From: Pictodentalium vernedei
Lineage: Eukaryota; Mollusca; Scaphopoda; Dentaliida; Dentaliidae
NCBI GenBank assembly: GCA_031216915.1
Contig: CM062296.1
Span: 799,261,022 to 799,325,021 of the forward strand
Reading direction: 5' to 3'
Length of the DNA: 64,000 bases
This document shows positions 55,028 to 64,000 of this stretch, in pieces; within the stretch, counting starts at the first letter, position 1; the number at the start of each line of letters is the position of its first letter. A model generated the notes under the pieces. The model searched no databases. It was not told the DNA's origin and saw only the letters and a list, made by a program, of their open reading frames with translations. The position numbers were made by a program, and so were the translations under genes.

Positions 55028-55655
55028 ACTAGAGGCTCTGAAGAGCCTGTAATCGCTGACATGGCGGAACTACATATTCCTCAATTATTCTAACCAGAAT
55101 CAAATAATGTAGCTGGCTGCCATGCTCCTTCATCTGACCGAAAGAGAATGATGATTGTTTTTAGAGGACTTTCCAAACATTATTTGTTTCAGGTTTGGTT
55201 CACAAAACGTACTTTCAAATAAGATGAAATGGGATATCCCATATGGTTTCCATGGTAATTACGAGGCACCATTCCGACCATGTTGGCAACCCGAACAACA
55301 TCAAATGAGGATCATGGGTAGAGGGTGTCGCATTCATCAGCCATGTGAAGTTTCAAAACAGTTGGTTTTGTAGTTTCAGAGGAGAAGATTTTTGAAAAGC
55401 GACGAATCAGAATAAAAATGGCTCTGGCATCCATGTTTTTCATCCGACGGGATCACAATGAGGATCATTTGTAGAGGATCTCCCATAGACCATTCCTGCT
55501 AAGTATGGTTCACATCGACTCAGCAGCTCCAGAGAAGAAGCTGAAAATGTGAAAAGTTCACGGACGACGAGGGCCGACGGAAGGGACGACGGACGACGAC
55601 CAACGTCGGGTGATGGCAATAGCACACGTGGCCCTTTGGGCCAGGTGAGCTAAAA
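55028..55655 (+). mobile_element. SINE-like interspersed repeat in LINE-C
   Basis: About 630 bp interrupts the LINE between its linker and DPNNYRP. Two related subunits both carry GAGGATCAT...GTAGAGG (near 55308 and 55460) and TCAGAGGAGAAGATTTTTG / CCAGAGAAGAAGCTGAAAATG. The 3' end has GACGACGGACGACGAC repeats and then CACGTGGCCCTTTGGGCCAGGTG in a stem-loop, ending GAGCTAAAA. I recognise this tail as typical of a repeat widespread in molluscs and relatives. Classification as a SINE is tentative. Confidence 0.65.
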
Positions 55656-57316
55656 GCGAGATGCACACGATCCCAATAACTACAGACCAGGTTTTCTTCT
55701 CAGCTGTGTCAGCAGAGTTATGAAGAGGATTGTCCTTAACCAGATGTATGAACACTGCCGCGTTAAAAATTATTCTTTTAAGTATCATTCGGGCTTCCTT
55801 CCCCAACATAGCACCGTTTATCGGCTTTATTGAAATATATCATAATCTTTGCTGAGGAGGGGATCAATTTCTCTTGGGATATTCTGTGCCACATCAAATA
55901 CCTTTGATGGGATTTGGAACAAAGGTTTAATTTATAAACTGAGACAATATGGTATATCTAATGCACTCATCGAAAAGACCACAAGCTACTTGACCGATCG
56001 TAAACAAATGGTAATTGTTAACTCTGCTCTATCAGAGTACCTGCCTATTAATTATGGTGTTTTTCGGGGATCTGTATTGGGACCATCCATTTTCTCTAAT
56101 CTACATCAATGACATTTCGGAAAACTTAGACTCAACGAATGTGTGGAGGCCATTTGCGAATGATACCAGTGTAATAGAAAATGGATACGAACTAGAAGAA
56201 ATTGCGACAAAATCTAACGAAAACATTAGGGTTGTCTCCGAATTGGCAAATACATGGCTTGTCACATCTACCCCCCCCCCCAAAAAAAAAAAACCGAAAT
56301 CGTTTTATTCACTAAGAAAAATATTGACCTACGTAATATTGTAATGTTCGATGTTACACCGCATGAACTCACAATCTCACGCGCACATCTCGGTCTGTCC
56401 TTACTGGGGAACTTAAGCTTACCCAAATTAAAAGATTATGTTAAAAGACTAACTCCAGACTTTCTCACCCAAGGAAACTCAAGTATGTCCATGGTAGAAA
56501 AAGACTGGAAACTATGTACAAGTCACTCATACTCCCTATCTAATATTCTAAAGTTGTATGGGCCGGCGGAGCGGATTACGTACTTTTCAAACTAGAAAGA
56601 ATCCATGTGAATACAGTTAGAATTGAATCGGGTCTCACGAGATCTACTCCGGTATCTGCTCTACTTGCAGAATTTGGTTGGGACACCCTCAGACACAGAC
56701 GCCTTCAACACAAATTGATTATGTTTTTCAAAATTGTGAACAACCAGGTCCCCACGTATTTCTTAGACGTATTACCTAGAACGTTTGAGGATATTTTCCC
56801 CGTATAGCATTCGGTCACCCTCCAACTTCCAGTTGCCACTTACGCATATTACGAAGTATTTAAGCGCTAATTTATACCCTTGTGTATCTCGGAATGGAAT
56901 GCACTACCCATAGAAGCCAGACAATCGAATTCACTGAATAATATTGTCGAATAGTTTAATAGAAGTGTGTGTAGACTACTCAAGTTAGTGTATTTATCAA
57001 AAAGCTAGATCACTGCAAGAGTTCCGCAGCCTGCAAAGTATTATTATATTGATCGCCCTATCGCCGATGTTAACACCGACCACAATACACTAACCACACC
57101 CACAACACGCCAAAACGAGTCTGAAGACGCTAAGCATTATTTCTTCCACTGTAGTAACTATGCAGATGAAACACAAGTTCCTCGAAGAAATATTGCACAT
57201 CTGACAATAAGATCGGTCAGTGATCTTTATGGTGTCCCCAATCTACCGGACCCCGTCAACATTCACCGTTTTTGCGCTGTACAAAAAATCACCAAAGCAA
57301 CGAAGCGTTTTTGAGA

Positions 57317-57404
57317 CTGGGTCGCTAGTCAAGTGGACAGGTCTCAATTCTCTGTCCAACGCGGATAAGAGATAACACGTGTAGAAATTATTGAATTACT
57401 AGAC
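57317..57404. other. LINE-C 3' flank
   Basis: Short non-coding segment after the LINE-C stop. Confidence 0.4.
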
Positions 57405-57603
57405 TTTTTCAACTCTTGCCTCGAGAAGTCTGTGACCCCTACCCCTCTCCCCTTAGGCGTGAGTTTATCAAGCTCGCTCCGGCTCCGATGAGGGGTCGTG
57501 ATCTGTATTTCTAAGACAAGAAATTGAAAACATAATACAATTTAAATGGCGATTCCTGTGAGCAGGTCTGAGCGCTTTGAGCAGTTATGTTGGGTAGATG
57601 GTC
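57405..57603. mobile_element. degenerate TTAA-type hairpin MITE, subfamily B relative
   Basis: GTGACCCCTACCCC, TTATCAAGCTCGCTCCGGCTC, CGATGAGGGGTCGTGATCTG, AAGACAAGAAATTGAAAAC and GTTGGGTAGATGGTCAA follow the subfamily B order at about 75 per cent identity. The left end is not definable. It is an old copy, 290 bp left of an intact one. Confidence 0.65.
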
Positions 57604-57889
57604 AAAACTCTTAAGCTGTTGACTTATAAAATTAATGGCCATCTTTATTTACTTCACATGTTGCTTGCTGCTTTCCACATACATGCCCTGTCAGCCCTGG
57701 CTACAGAAGTGGTATGGGACTCCGTCGGAGTCATTTTAGAGTTGAACTATATATCACCCGAATAGTTTTGCTGATCCGAACCGGTTGTGTTGCAGTTTAA
57801 TCTAGTTTACTCAGCTCTACAGAGTATGATAGTGCCAAGGTATTCCACAGAAACTGGTTGAATGATACTGGTGTCACTTGTCCTAGATG
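57604..57889. other. unassigned sequence between MITEs
   Basis: No gene or repeat recognised. Confidence 0.4.
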
Positions 57890-58141
57890 TTAACCCTTTA
57901 CCCAACGTAACGGCCAAAACCGGCCAGCGCTATTCTCAAAAATCGCCTATTAATTTTAAATTATTTTTTCATTTTTTGTCTCAAAAACATAGGTTATGAC
58001 CCCTCATTGGAACGAGCTCGTTGAGCTCGTTCCAATGAGGGGTCATAACCTATGTTTTTGAGACAAAAAATGAAAAAAAATAGTTATTCAAGAATTTTTT
58101 TTGCAAGTGTCGTCTGCTTTTCATGTTAGGTAAAGGGTTAA
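57890..58141. mobile_element. TTAA-flanked hairpin MITE, subfamily B, copy 3
   Basis: Same orientation and almost the same sequence as the copy at 50424-50675, including AACGGCCAAAACCGGCCAGC at the left and GTCGTCTGCTTTTCATG at the right. The core is GAACGAGCTCGTTGAGCTCG, within a near-perfect palindrome. Confidence 0.93.
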
Positions 58142-59130
58142 ACCAAGCTTATCGCTGTTATATGTCTCTCAGAATCACATATTAACCACAGTACATTATA
58201 TATTATAATATTTATTTGCAAAATCGTCTCTTTGCATTAGAGCAGAGAAAAACTTGCGTGACAGTAACGGTACATTACATTGTATTATATGAATATAAAT
58301 AATTGATTTCAAATTCAGCGAATCAGAGGTCATGTTTATGTCACGTGATCAGAATTTACGGGCCATTTCGTCTCCGTATTTGAGTCACTCACGTCAATGA
58401 TATCCAGCTGTTAGCACAGCGACCTTTTCAATTAACGTGCATGCAAAATTGTACCACATAATTAGTGGCACGCAGCAAAAATAAAAATATCGTTCCTTTA
58501 GATATTTAGGATACAGGTCTGGGCATCCTCTCTCTCTAGAGGGAGTTCAATAGAAAGGGCATCAGATATAGGTTTTCAAGGTGAATTGTTCTCTCTGTGT
58601 TATTCTGACTGGCGAGATCGTCGATGAAAGTGTGTGTTTGGTCGCTTTCTGTAATGTATTTTGAATTTTATTTATATCAACTCTCTCGTAAATAAATGCT
58701 AACGTTCACCTCATTTTGTTTGCTAGTCGACAAATTGTCACTTGCTCGTTATTAATGTTTACGTTTGCAGTTACGTTTCGTCTCAAATGTATTTTTTTTG
58801 TGCTTTCCAAGCCAAGCAATCGTGTTTAATGGTCTTTTTTCAAAGAAGATTTTATTGTGCGCTAAACGATAGATTATAGAAGAGATTACGGAAAGATAAA
58901 AATCGTATCCCCCACTGTGAAGATATAGAACTTCGCTTTCACGGTATCACTCAAAATGGCGGCTTTCAAAGCATCACTTCATGGTGAATACGAGTGAAAT
59001 TATTACTGGAAATGGTCAGTTTGTTCCAAAAACGTATAATGAAAAGTAAATCTAGTGCTTTGGGATGGATACCGATCATTTCTAGCAATAAGTCAACATG
59101 TATTCACCTTGAATTGATGCACGAAACCCG
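58142..59130. other. unassigned sequence
   Basis: AT-rich with no open frame of interest. A short hairpin CATCCTCTCTCTCTAGAGGG lies near 58525. Confidence 0.35.
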
Positions 59131-59247
59131 CTAGTCCAAACATGGACTGAATGTCCGTAATATAAGTTTTTGGTTTGGTACGTCCTTTGAAAGGACGTAC
59201 CAAACCAAAAACTTATATTACGGACTTGCAGACCATGTTTGGACTAG
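59131..59247. mobile_element. 117-bp hairpin MITE with 8-bp duplication
   Basis: The arms CTAGTCCAAACATGG and CCATGTTTGGACTAG surround a longer perfect stem from GTCCGTAATATAAG to its complement. GAAACCCG precedes the element and, counting the last G as shared, follows it. An 8-bp target duplication would suit a hAT-type MITE. Confidence 0.75.
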
Positions 59248-59289
59248 AAACCCGCCAGCTGAATCAGATTGCATGACGCTATCTGTTCC

Positions 59290-59374
59290 GAGTATATCAA
59301 AAATAAAAAGAAATAGTTATTCAAAAATTTTGTTTGCAAGTGTCGTCTTCCGTTCCTGTAAGGTAAATAGTTAA
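59290..59374. mobile_element. subfamily B MITE, right-end fragment
   Basis: AGTTATTCAAAAATTTTGTT, GCAAGTGTCGTCTTCCGTTC and GTAAGGTAAATAGTTAA match the right end of the 57.9 kb copy in order. The left part is absent. Confidence 0.7.
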
Positions 59375-60169
59375 CAATTGTCAGACACATCACAGATGGG
59401 ATGGATACTATTTCCCAGCTGTATTTCTATTTGTGATTGCAAAACTGTTTTAAATTCAGGCAGGCGACCGAGATTCGTTCCGTTTGGCGGATTTTGTTAA
59501 ATTGGCTTGTAGAGGGAGGAAGGTGTTAATTGTGGGCTGAAGTTCCAATTTAATTTAAGTGTGTTGCTTGCTAATTATTGAGTCGGGCATATACTAATTG
59601 TGGTTGATTTTCCGTGGAAATGGTTACTATGACGTGGTATGCAAGGCCACCTCTCCCTCCCGTCCCCATACCTCACTATGTGTAAAGCAAACACGGAAAA
59701 CGACAACTACTGTTTCGACCAAACCTGACATCAATAATTGTCCGTAATTACAGGTATTCGTCTTAAATATAGCACATGTCGATACAAGTTTCAACGAAGC
59801 GAAACAATATAATACACTGGACACCCAAAATAGCTAAAAATCAATATTACCACTGACAGCCGAGTAGGATAACACGAAAACAATTTCGTTGTTACTTTAT
59901 TCTTTACGTGACAGCTGTGCCAATCGATTTTATTGTAAGAAGTGGAGCAAAACCGCGGACATAAATATTCTGGAGCGATATAATGTTTCAGTATAACACT
60001 TCCTACAATGAATCTTTTTGAACTGTTTATAGTTGTTGTCATTTTTCAAGGTAAGTTCCTTTTTAGTCAAACATATACACGTTTTTTGTCTACGTAAAAC
60101 TACAAAAGCGCCCCTTGATTGGAACAAGGCGCCAGCTGCAATGCTTTAGCATTTCGTTAATTTTGTAAA
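59375..60169. other. unassigned sequence
   Basis: Short minus-strand frames at 59627-60127 lack recognisable motifs. Confidence 0.35.
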
Positions 60170-60414
60170 ATTCATTTTGAAAATCATTTTTGCTTTTTGT
60201 TGTAAATAGTATCTAAAGATACAGTTACATATTGTTTTGTGTTCAATCATGTCTGAATCATGTACCAAGAAGTTTTTCATGTCTGTATCTCATTAGGTTT
60301 GTAGAATTCATTTTGCTTTCTGTTGTAAACAGTATCTAAAAATACAGTTACATATTGTTTTGTGTTCAATCATGTCTGAATCATGTACCAAGGATTTTTT
60401 CATGTTTGTATCTC
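60170..60414. repeat. two-copy tandem duplication, about 123 bp
   Basis: Both units contain TTGTTGTAAA, AGTATCTAAA, ATACAGTTACATATTGTTTT, GTTCAATCATGTCTGAATC and ATGTACCAAG, with few differences. Confidence 0.9.
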
Positions 60415-61676
60415 AGAACTTAACAGGGGCGTAAATACATGGTGAGTCAAAGCTCAACGGCTCCTCCATCAAAACTTTTGTCGAAACGTTCTCAAACTTG
60501 TAGGCAGTCTTGGAAGATAGAGAAATAAAACGAAAGGGACAGATATAAGTGCCCTGTGCAAGTTAGAAACAAGGAGGTCGAGTCTTTCGCACACCTGTTT
60601 GTCATGTTACGTGAATGTCAAACCACAAAGTGTGGTGGTCGATTGGGAGTCGTCGAGTGGGGTTAATGCTGTCACAGCTTACCGTCCTATCGGGTGGGTG
60701 TATAAAACGGCTGCCCCCTGTGCAACGAGAAACAATTTTGTGCAGGTTAAGGATTCCTTCGTATAAGTCAAGAAGAGCGCGTCATCGAAGCCCTTGCTAC
60801 GAAGGCCATCGCTCATATCCGGGTCATTAAGCGAAGAGGGGACGTTAATATAAGTTTTTAACTTGGATGCTAATCCTTGTCAATGAATAAGTTTAAAAGG
60901 GTCACGGTGAATGAAAACTAACTACTGTTCTGGAACTTGATTTTACTATAAATCGTACGTTTCATTTCCTATATATCCTCAGCATGCGAGCTGATTTTCG
61001 CTATTTATGAAAACCTCCAGTAAATAAAAATAATTACCACGCGTTTGAAAGTGAATATTCAATTGGGCGGGTTCTTTTAACCCTTGAACCTGAAAGGCCG
61101 CTATTCCAGTCTAGGATCGTGATACTACATGTATTCATAAAATAAAATATATGGTTACTCCGTGAAATAGTGTCGTTGAGCAATCAAGATTTTCAAAATA
61201 TTGATTGAATACCCCAAGTAACGAATGTTTACTCTACAAGTTGATGGCTCTGAACTGACATGTATATACCATTAGGGGTCAAAGGGTTATAAAGAGGGAA
61301 ATGTGTCAGAAAGAACCAAACAAAAATGTACAGCCACAGCTCCAACCACCCCGCTGCTAACACAATTCAAACACAGCGTTATAGATAACCAATGTACGGA
61401 TCATCCTTTTGCAACAAATTCACTGATTCATAAAATCAACTTGGTGCGTGTTTATGTGCATGACGGCAATTGTCAGTCGCACAAAGAGTAAACACTTACG
61501 GAAACACATGTTTCCTGTGGAGACACCATCCGGCTAAGATTTCAAAATAAGTAATTTGTTGTGGCTATTTCTAGCCCCCAATATGCTGTCTCCCGAATCT
61601 CGTCTTTCAACGGCAAGCTTGAGCAAGATTTCATTAATATATACCCCTATTCCACAAAACAATCCTTTAACCCTTT
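60415..61676. other. unassigned sequence
   Basis: Frames at 60615-60830 and 61303-61491 have no recognisable domain. No repeats identified. Confidence 0.35.
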
Positions 61677-61917
61677 ACCTAACCTGAAAAGCAGACGACA
61701 CTTGCAAAAAAAATTCTTGAATAACTAATATTTTTCATTTTTTGTCTCAAAAACATAGGTTATGACCCCTCGTTGGAACGAGCTCGACGAGCTCGTTCCA
61801 ACGAGGGGTCATAACCTATGTTTTTGAGACAAAAAATGAAAAAATAATGAAAATTAATTGACGATTTTTGAGAATAGCGCTGGCCGGTTTTGGCCGTTAC
61901 ATTGGGTAAAGGGTTAA
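61677..61917. mobile_element. TTAA-flanked hairpin MITE, subfamily B, copy 4 (inverted)
   Basis: It runs from TTAACCCTTTACCTAACCTG to CATTGGGTAAAGGGTTAA, in the opposite orientation to the copies at 50.4 and 57.9 kb: AAAAGCAGACGACACTTGC is at the left and GCGCTGGCCGGTTTTGGCCG at the right. The palindromic core GAACGAGCTCGACGAGCTCG is without mismatch. Confidence 0.93.
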
Positions 61918-62304
61918 TATGGAATACATATTTTTTGCCAATTTTGTTATAGAGTTTCTGCATATATCAGAGTAAATAACTGTGACATGGCAGTCTCCAG
62001 CGCCAATTGATCTCTATTTTACGGGGTTGCTGAAACACTCATCGATCACACAAAGAAAGGTGTATCCGCTGCCGCTATTGTAGGTTGGAGGGAGGGGGTG
62101 TATTATTATTATCATAAGTATACAATGCTCAACAGCAACATCAAAATTCTCGAAGGGTTTACTGAGTTTTACCACCCCGCCAGAGGGATGTTATTCAGTT
62201 CCCGAGAGTTGTTAATACACTGGGACACCTTACAAAATCACGTTATTGCTATTATTAGCAAGACCGGAAGCGGGCTCCGGGGCGTTAATGAATTTTATTG
62301 TCAT
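61918..62304. other. unassigned sequence
   Basis: No gene or repeat recognised. Confidence 0.4.
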
Positions 62305-62622
62305 TACAGTTAAAACTAGAAGTTCTGTCACGAATAGTGCGCTTATGTAGGCTTAATTGCGCGTTGGAATTGCGCACAATTGCCATATCGAATGGCATCC
62401 AAAGCACGGCAGGTTCTCCTGGTTACTCATAGCAAACACATGCAATGTTTCTGCCAGTGGACCTCCGGGTTACCCGGAGGTCCATTGGCTGAAACATTGC
62501 TTTTGTACAGGCCATATGTAGAGAATTTGATAGCTTCACTTGGGCCATAACGTGCACATTAACGCGCATATCAACGTGCTATTTGTGCGCATTTCATGAC
62601 AGGACTTCTAGTTTTCACTGTA
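62305..62622 (-). mobile_element. TA-flanked MITE (family T), copy 3, inverted
   Basis: The ends are TACAGTTAAAACTAGAAGTT and GGACTTCTAGTTTTCACTGTA. The interior is the reverse complement of copies 1 and 2 (GCGCTTATGTAGGCTTAATT at the left, CGTGCTATTTGTGCGCAT at the right). The central TGGACCTCCGGGTTACCCGG palindrome is intact. Confidence 0.92.
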
Positions 62623-63942
62623 AATGCATGCCGACTGCGTCCGGTTGAATGACTCCAGGAATTACTGCGTTTTACACCCCGCTAAACACCGTTAGTATGC
62701 TAGAGATCGCCCGCTAAAGTGGTATAATAATATACGTTGATGCCGGGGAAAAATGAACAATTATGTTGATAATGTGCGCATTTTTCTTGGGAATGGAAAT
62801 TGAATATTTTACTTAGTTATTGACAAGAAACAAGTTACAATTTTGGAAAGTTGATATAGTGTTATTGATTGTCGTGCAAGGTAAACGCGTTCTTTGGGAA
62901 GAGTTAATGCGTTGATTGCCTTGATGCCTTCTTGGGGGATGTTTTAGTGACGAAGTTTCTTTTCTGCCGGTCCAGAAATCCATTTGTATGGAGATCAGTG
63001 CCATCTCCTCACAGATATCTTAATTGTTCGCTAACATTGTTGTAAATACATAGGAAAAGAACATTTTATATAACCGAAGAATAGTCATGCTGTTAATTAT
63101 TTCCACACAATCGGGGTGGGGTGGTGGATCGGAAAAATCTCCAGGAACATATGATGATTTTTAACAATCAACATGTTAGACAACCGACCCATCCTTTCGC
63201 CAAAATTTCTTTCCTGTTTTGAGTTTTTTCCAGCCAATTTATGACACCCAGCTCTTTGATGTCTATTCAAAGTCCTACTAGGTATTCACTACAGCTTAAA
63301 GATGTTGAGAGGGGTGGTCTCAATATCTATATCATTTTCTCCAGTATTATTTGTCCACAGTCTTCACATGAAGTTGATGTGCATATTGCATTGAAACACA
63401 TCCGCAAAATATGGTGAGTTTTCTGCAAGTTTATGGTCAATATTCTCACAGCATCACCATATTGAGGATTCGCAGTTTGGAGTAAGGGGAGGATTAATCA
63501 AATAATGACAGTTGTTCTGATGTTGAAAAACGATTTTATTTTCACAAATCCTAACATCCAGAATTGAACATGGAGTTGTAAGCATGTATCCGTGTTAAAC
63601 AAACATTTGACAATGAAATACCAAAATAGATTAATGTATTCATCAGGTAGCCCAGGTGATGTGCAACTAAATATTTTGACAGTTTGCTACTGAAACAATA
63701 AGAGCATGTGATTATAAAATGCGGTAATACTTCTATTCTATGATATTTAGAGGGTTAAATGGCTTCTATTTTATTAAGTGTATTTGTATTGAGTATACCT
63801 GTTCATTCTTTAAGGTATTCTTTAACTTGCACATGCATTTTATAGTGATTTTTCTTGCACTTTTATTATTTTATTTAAAACATTGATGGTGAAAACGATT
63901 GGAGTGACAGGAAAATATATTATCAGTTTACTACCAATGACT
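62623..63942. other. unassigned sequence
   Basis: No recognisable gene, RNA or repeat. Confidence 0.35.
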
Positions 63943-64000
63943 TTAACCCTTTACCCAACGAATCGGCTGCATCCGCCCGAGTAATATGCAAATTCAGGAG
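63943..64000. mobile_element. TTAA-type MITE, subfamily A, cut by window end
   Basis: TTAACCCTTTACCCAACG is followed by AATCGGCTGCATCCGCCCG and TAATATGCAAATTCAG, the subfamily A end seen at 10300-10368 in inverse. The rest lies outside the window. Confidence 0.85.

Larger units (their letters stand above)
53230..57316 (+). pseudogene. LINE-C: APE-type non-LTR retrotransposon
   Basis: The plus strand encodes endonuclease remains (DFDIILLH, FTKTHLESRIHSDNVLITGY, RKDRNHH at 53285-53557; ITGDSNSDLL near 53680) and a linker (about 54340-54516 and 54835-55025, ending SEWKMATDKPL). The RT shows DPNNYRP near 55670, GIWNKGLIYKLRQYGISNAL and NYGVFRGSVLGPS (55849-56112), and a damaged palm FANDTSV where FADD is expected. 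The thumb region SGLTRSTPVSALLAEFGWD and HKLIMFFKIVNNQVPTYFLD follows (56607-56807). The C-terminal Cys/His segment DAKHYFFHCSNYADE lies near 57130. It differs from LINE-A and LINE-B. A MITE (54517-54834) and a SINE-like repeat (55028-55655) interrupt it, and a C-run followed by an A-run lies at 56269-56293. Dead copy. Confidence 0.88.

Overview
This 64 kb window looks like a transposon-saturated, AT-rich stretch of an animal genome. I found no convincing host gene, no prokaryotic operon and no CRISPR array. Long open frames occur only inside transposable elements, and most are broken. The mix of elements (Polinton/Maverick, two Penelope-like elements, several non-LTR retrotransposons, a Tc1 element and many hairpin MITEs) points to an aquatic invertebrate. 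A repeat with a CACGTGGCCC/GGGCCAGGTG stem-loop near 55.6 kb resembles repeats I associate with molluscs and other lophotrochozoans. That placement is an inference.

Layout. 0-24.8 kb holds a degraded minus-strand LINE (2.1-5.45 kb) carrying hairpin insertions, four TTAA-flanked hairpin MITEs (9.3-13.5 kb), a plus-strand Penelope-like RT with GIY-YIG tail (14.0-15.4 kb), a LINE 3' tail (16.9-17.1 kb) and a second LINE (17.8-20.9 kb) with an uninterrupted 473-codon endonuclease frame.

24.8-47.2 kb is bounded by inverted repeats of about 160 bp and is a wrecked Polinton/Maverick region. It contains a small intact Cys-containing ORF, a truncated plus-strand protein-primed DNA polymerase, two minus-strand accessory genes, a retrovirus-type integrase, a double-jelly-roll capsid-like gene, and a second, minus-strand DNA polymerase cut into three pieces. 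The cutting insertions are a LINE, a G-rich tandem array, a TTAA-type MITE and a 4.38 kb giant foldback flanked by CACGAA on both sides. A Tc1-type element, itself hit by a LINE tail, lies near the right end.

47.2-64 kb holds three copies of a 306-318 bp TA-flanked MITE (one just right of the Polinton), a tRNA-like sequence, a LINE fragment, a minus-strand Penelope-like element with an SGNH-hydrolase-like upstream frame, a plus-strand LINE interrupted by a MITE and a SINE-like repeat, and further TTAA-type MITEs. One of these is cut by the window end.

The elements form nested layers: small MITEs sit inside LINEs, PLEs and the Polinton, and the foldback sits inside the Polinton polymerase. 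The strongest leads are the foldback, with its Polinton-like end chemistry and promoter-like termini, the covarying stem-loop shared by two LINE tails, the SGNH-PLE association and the TTAA hairpin family.
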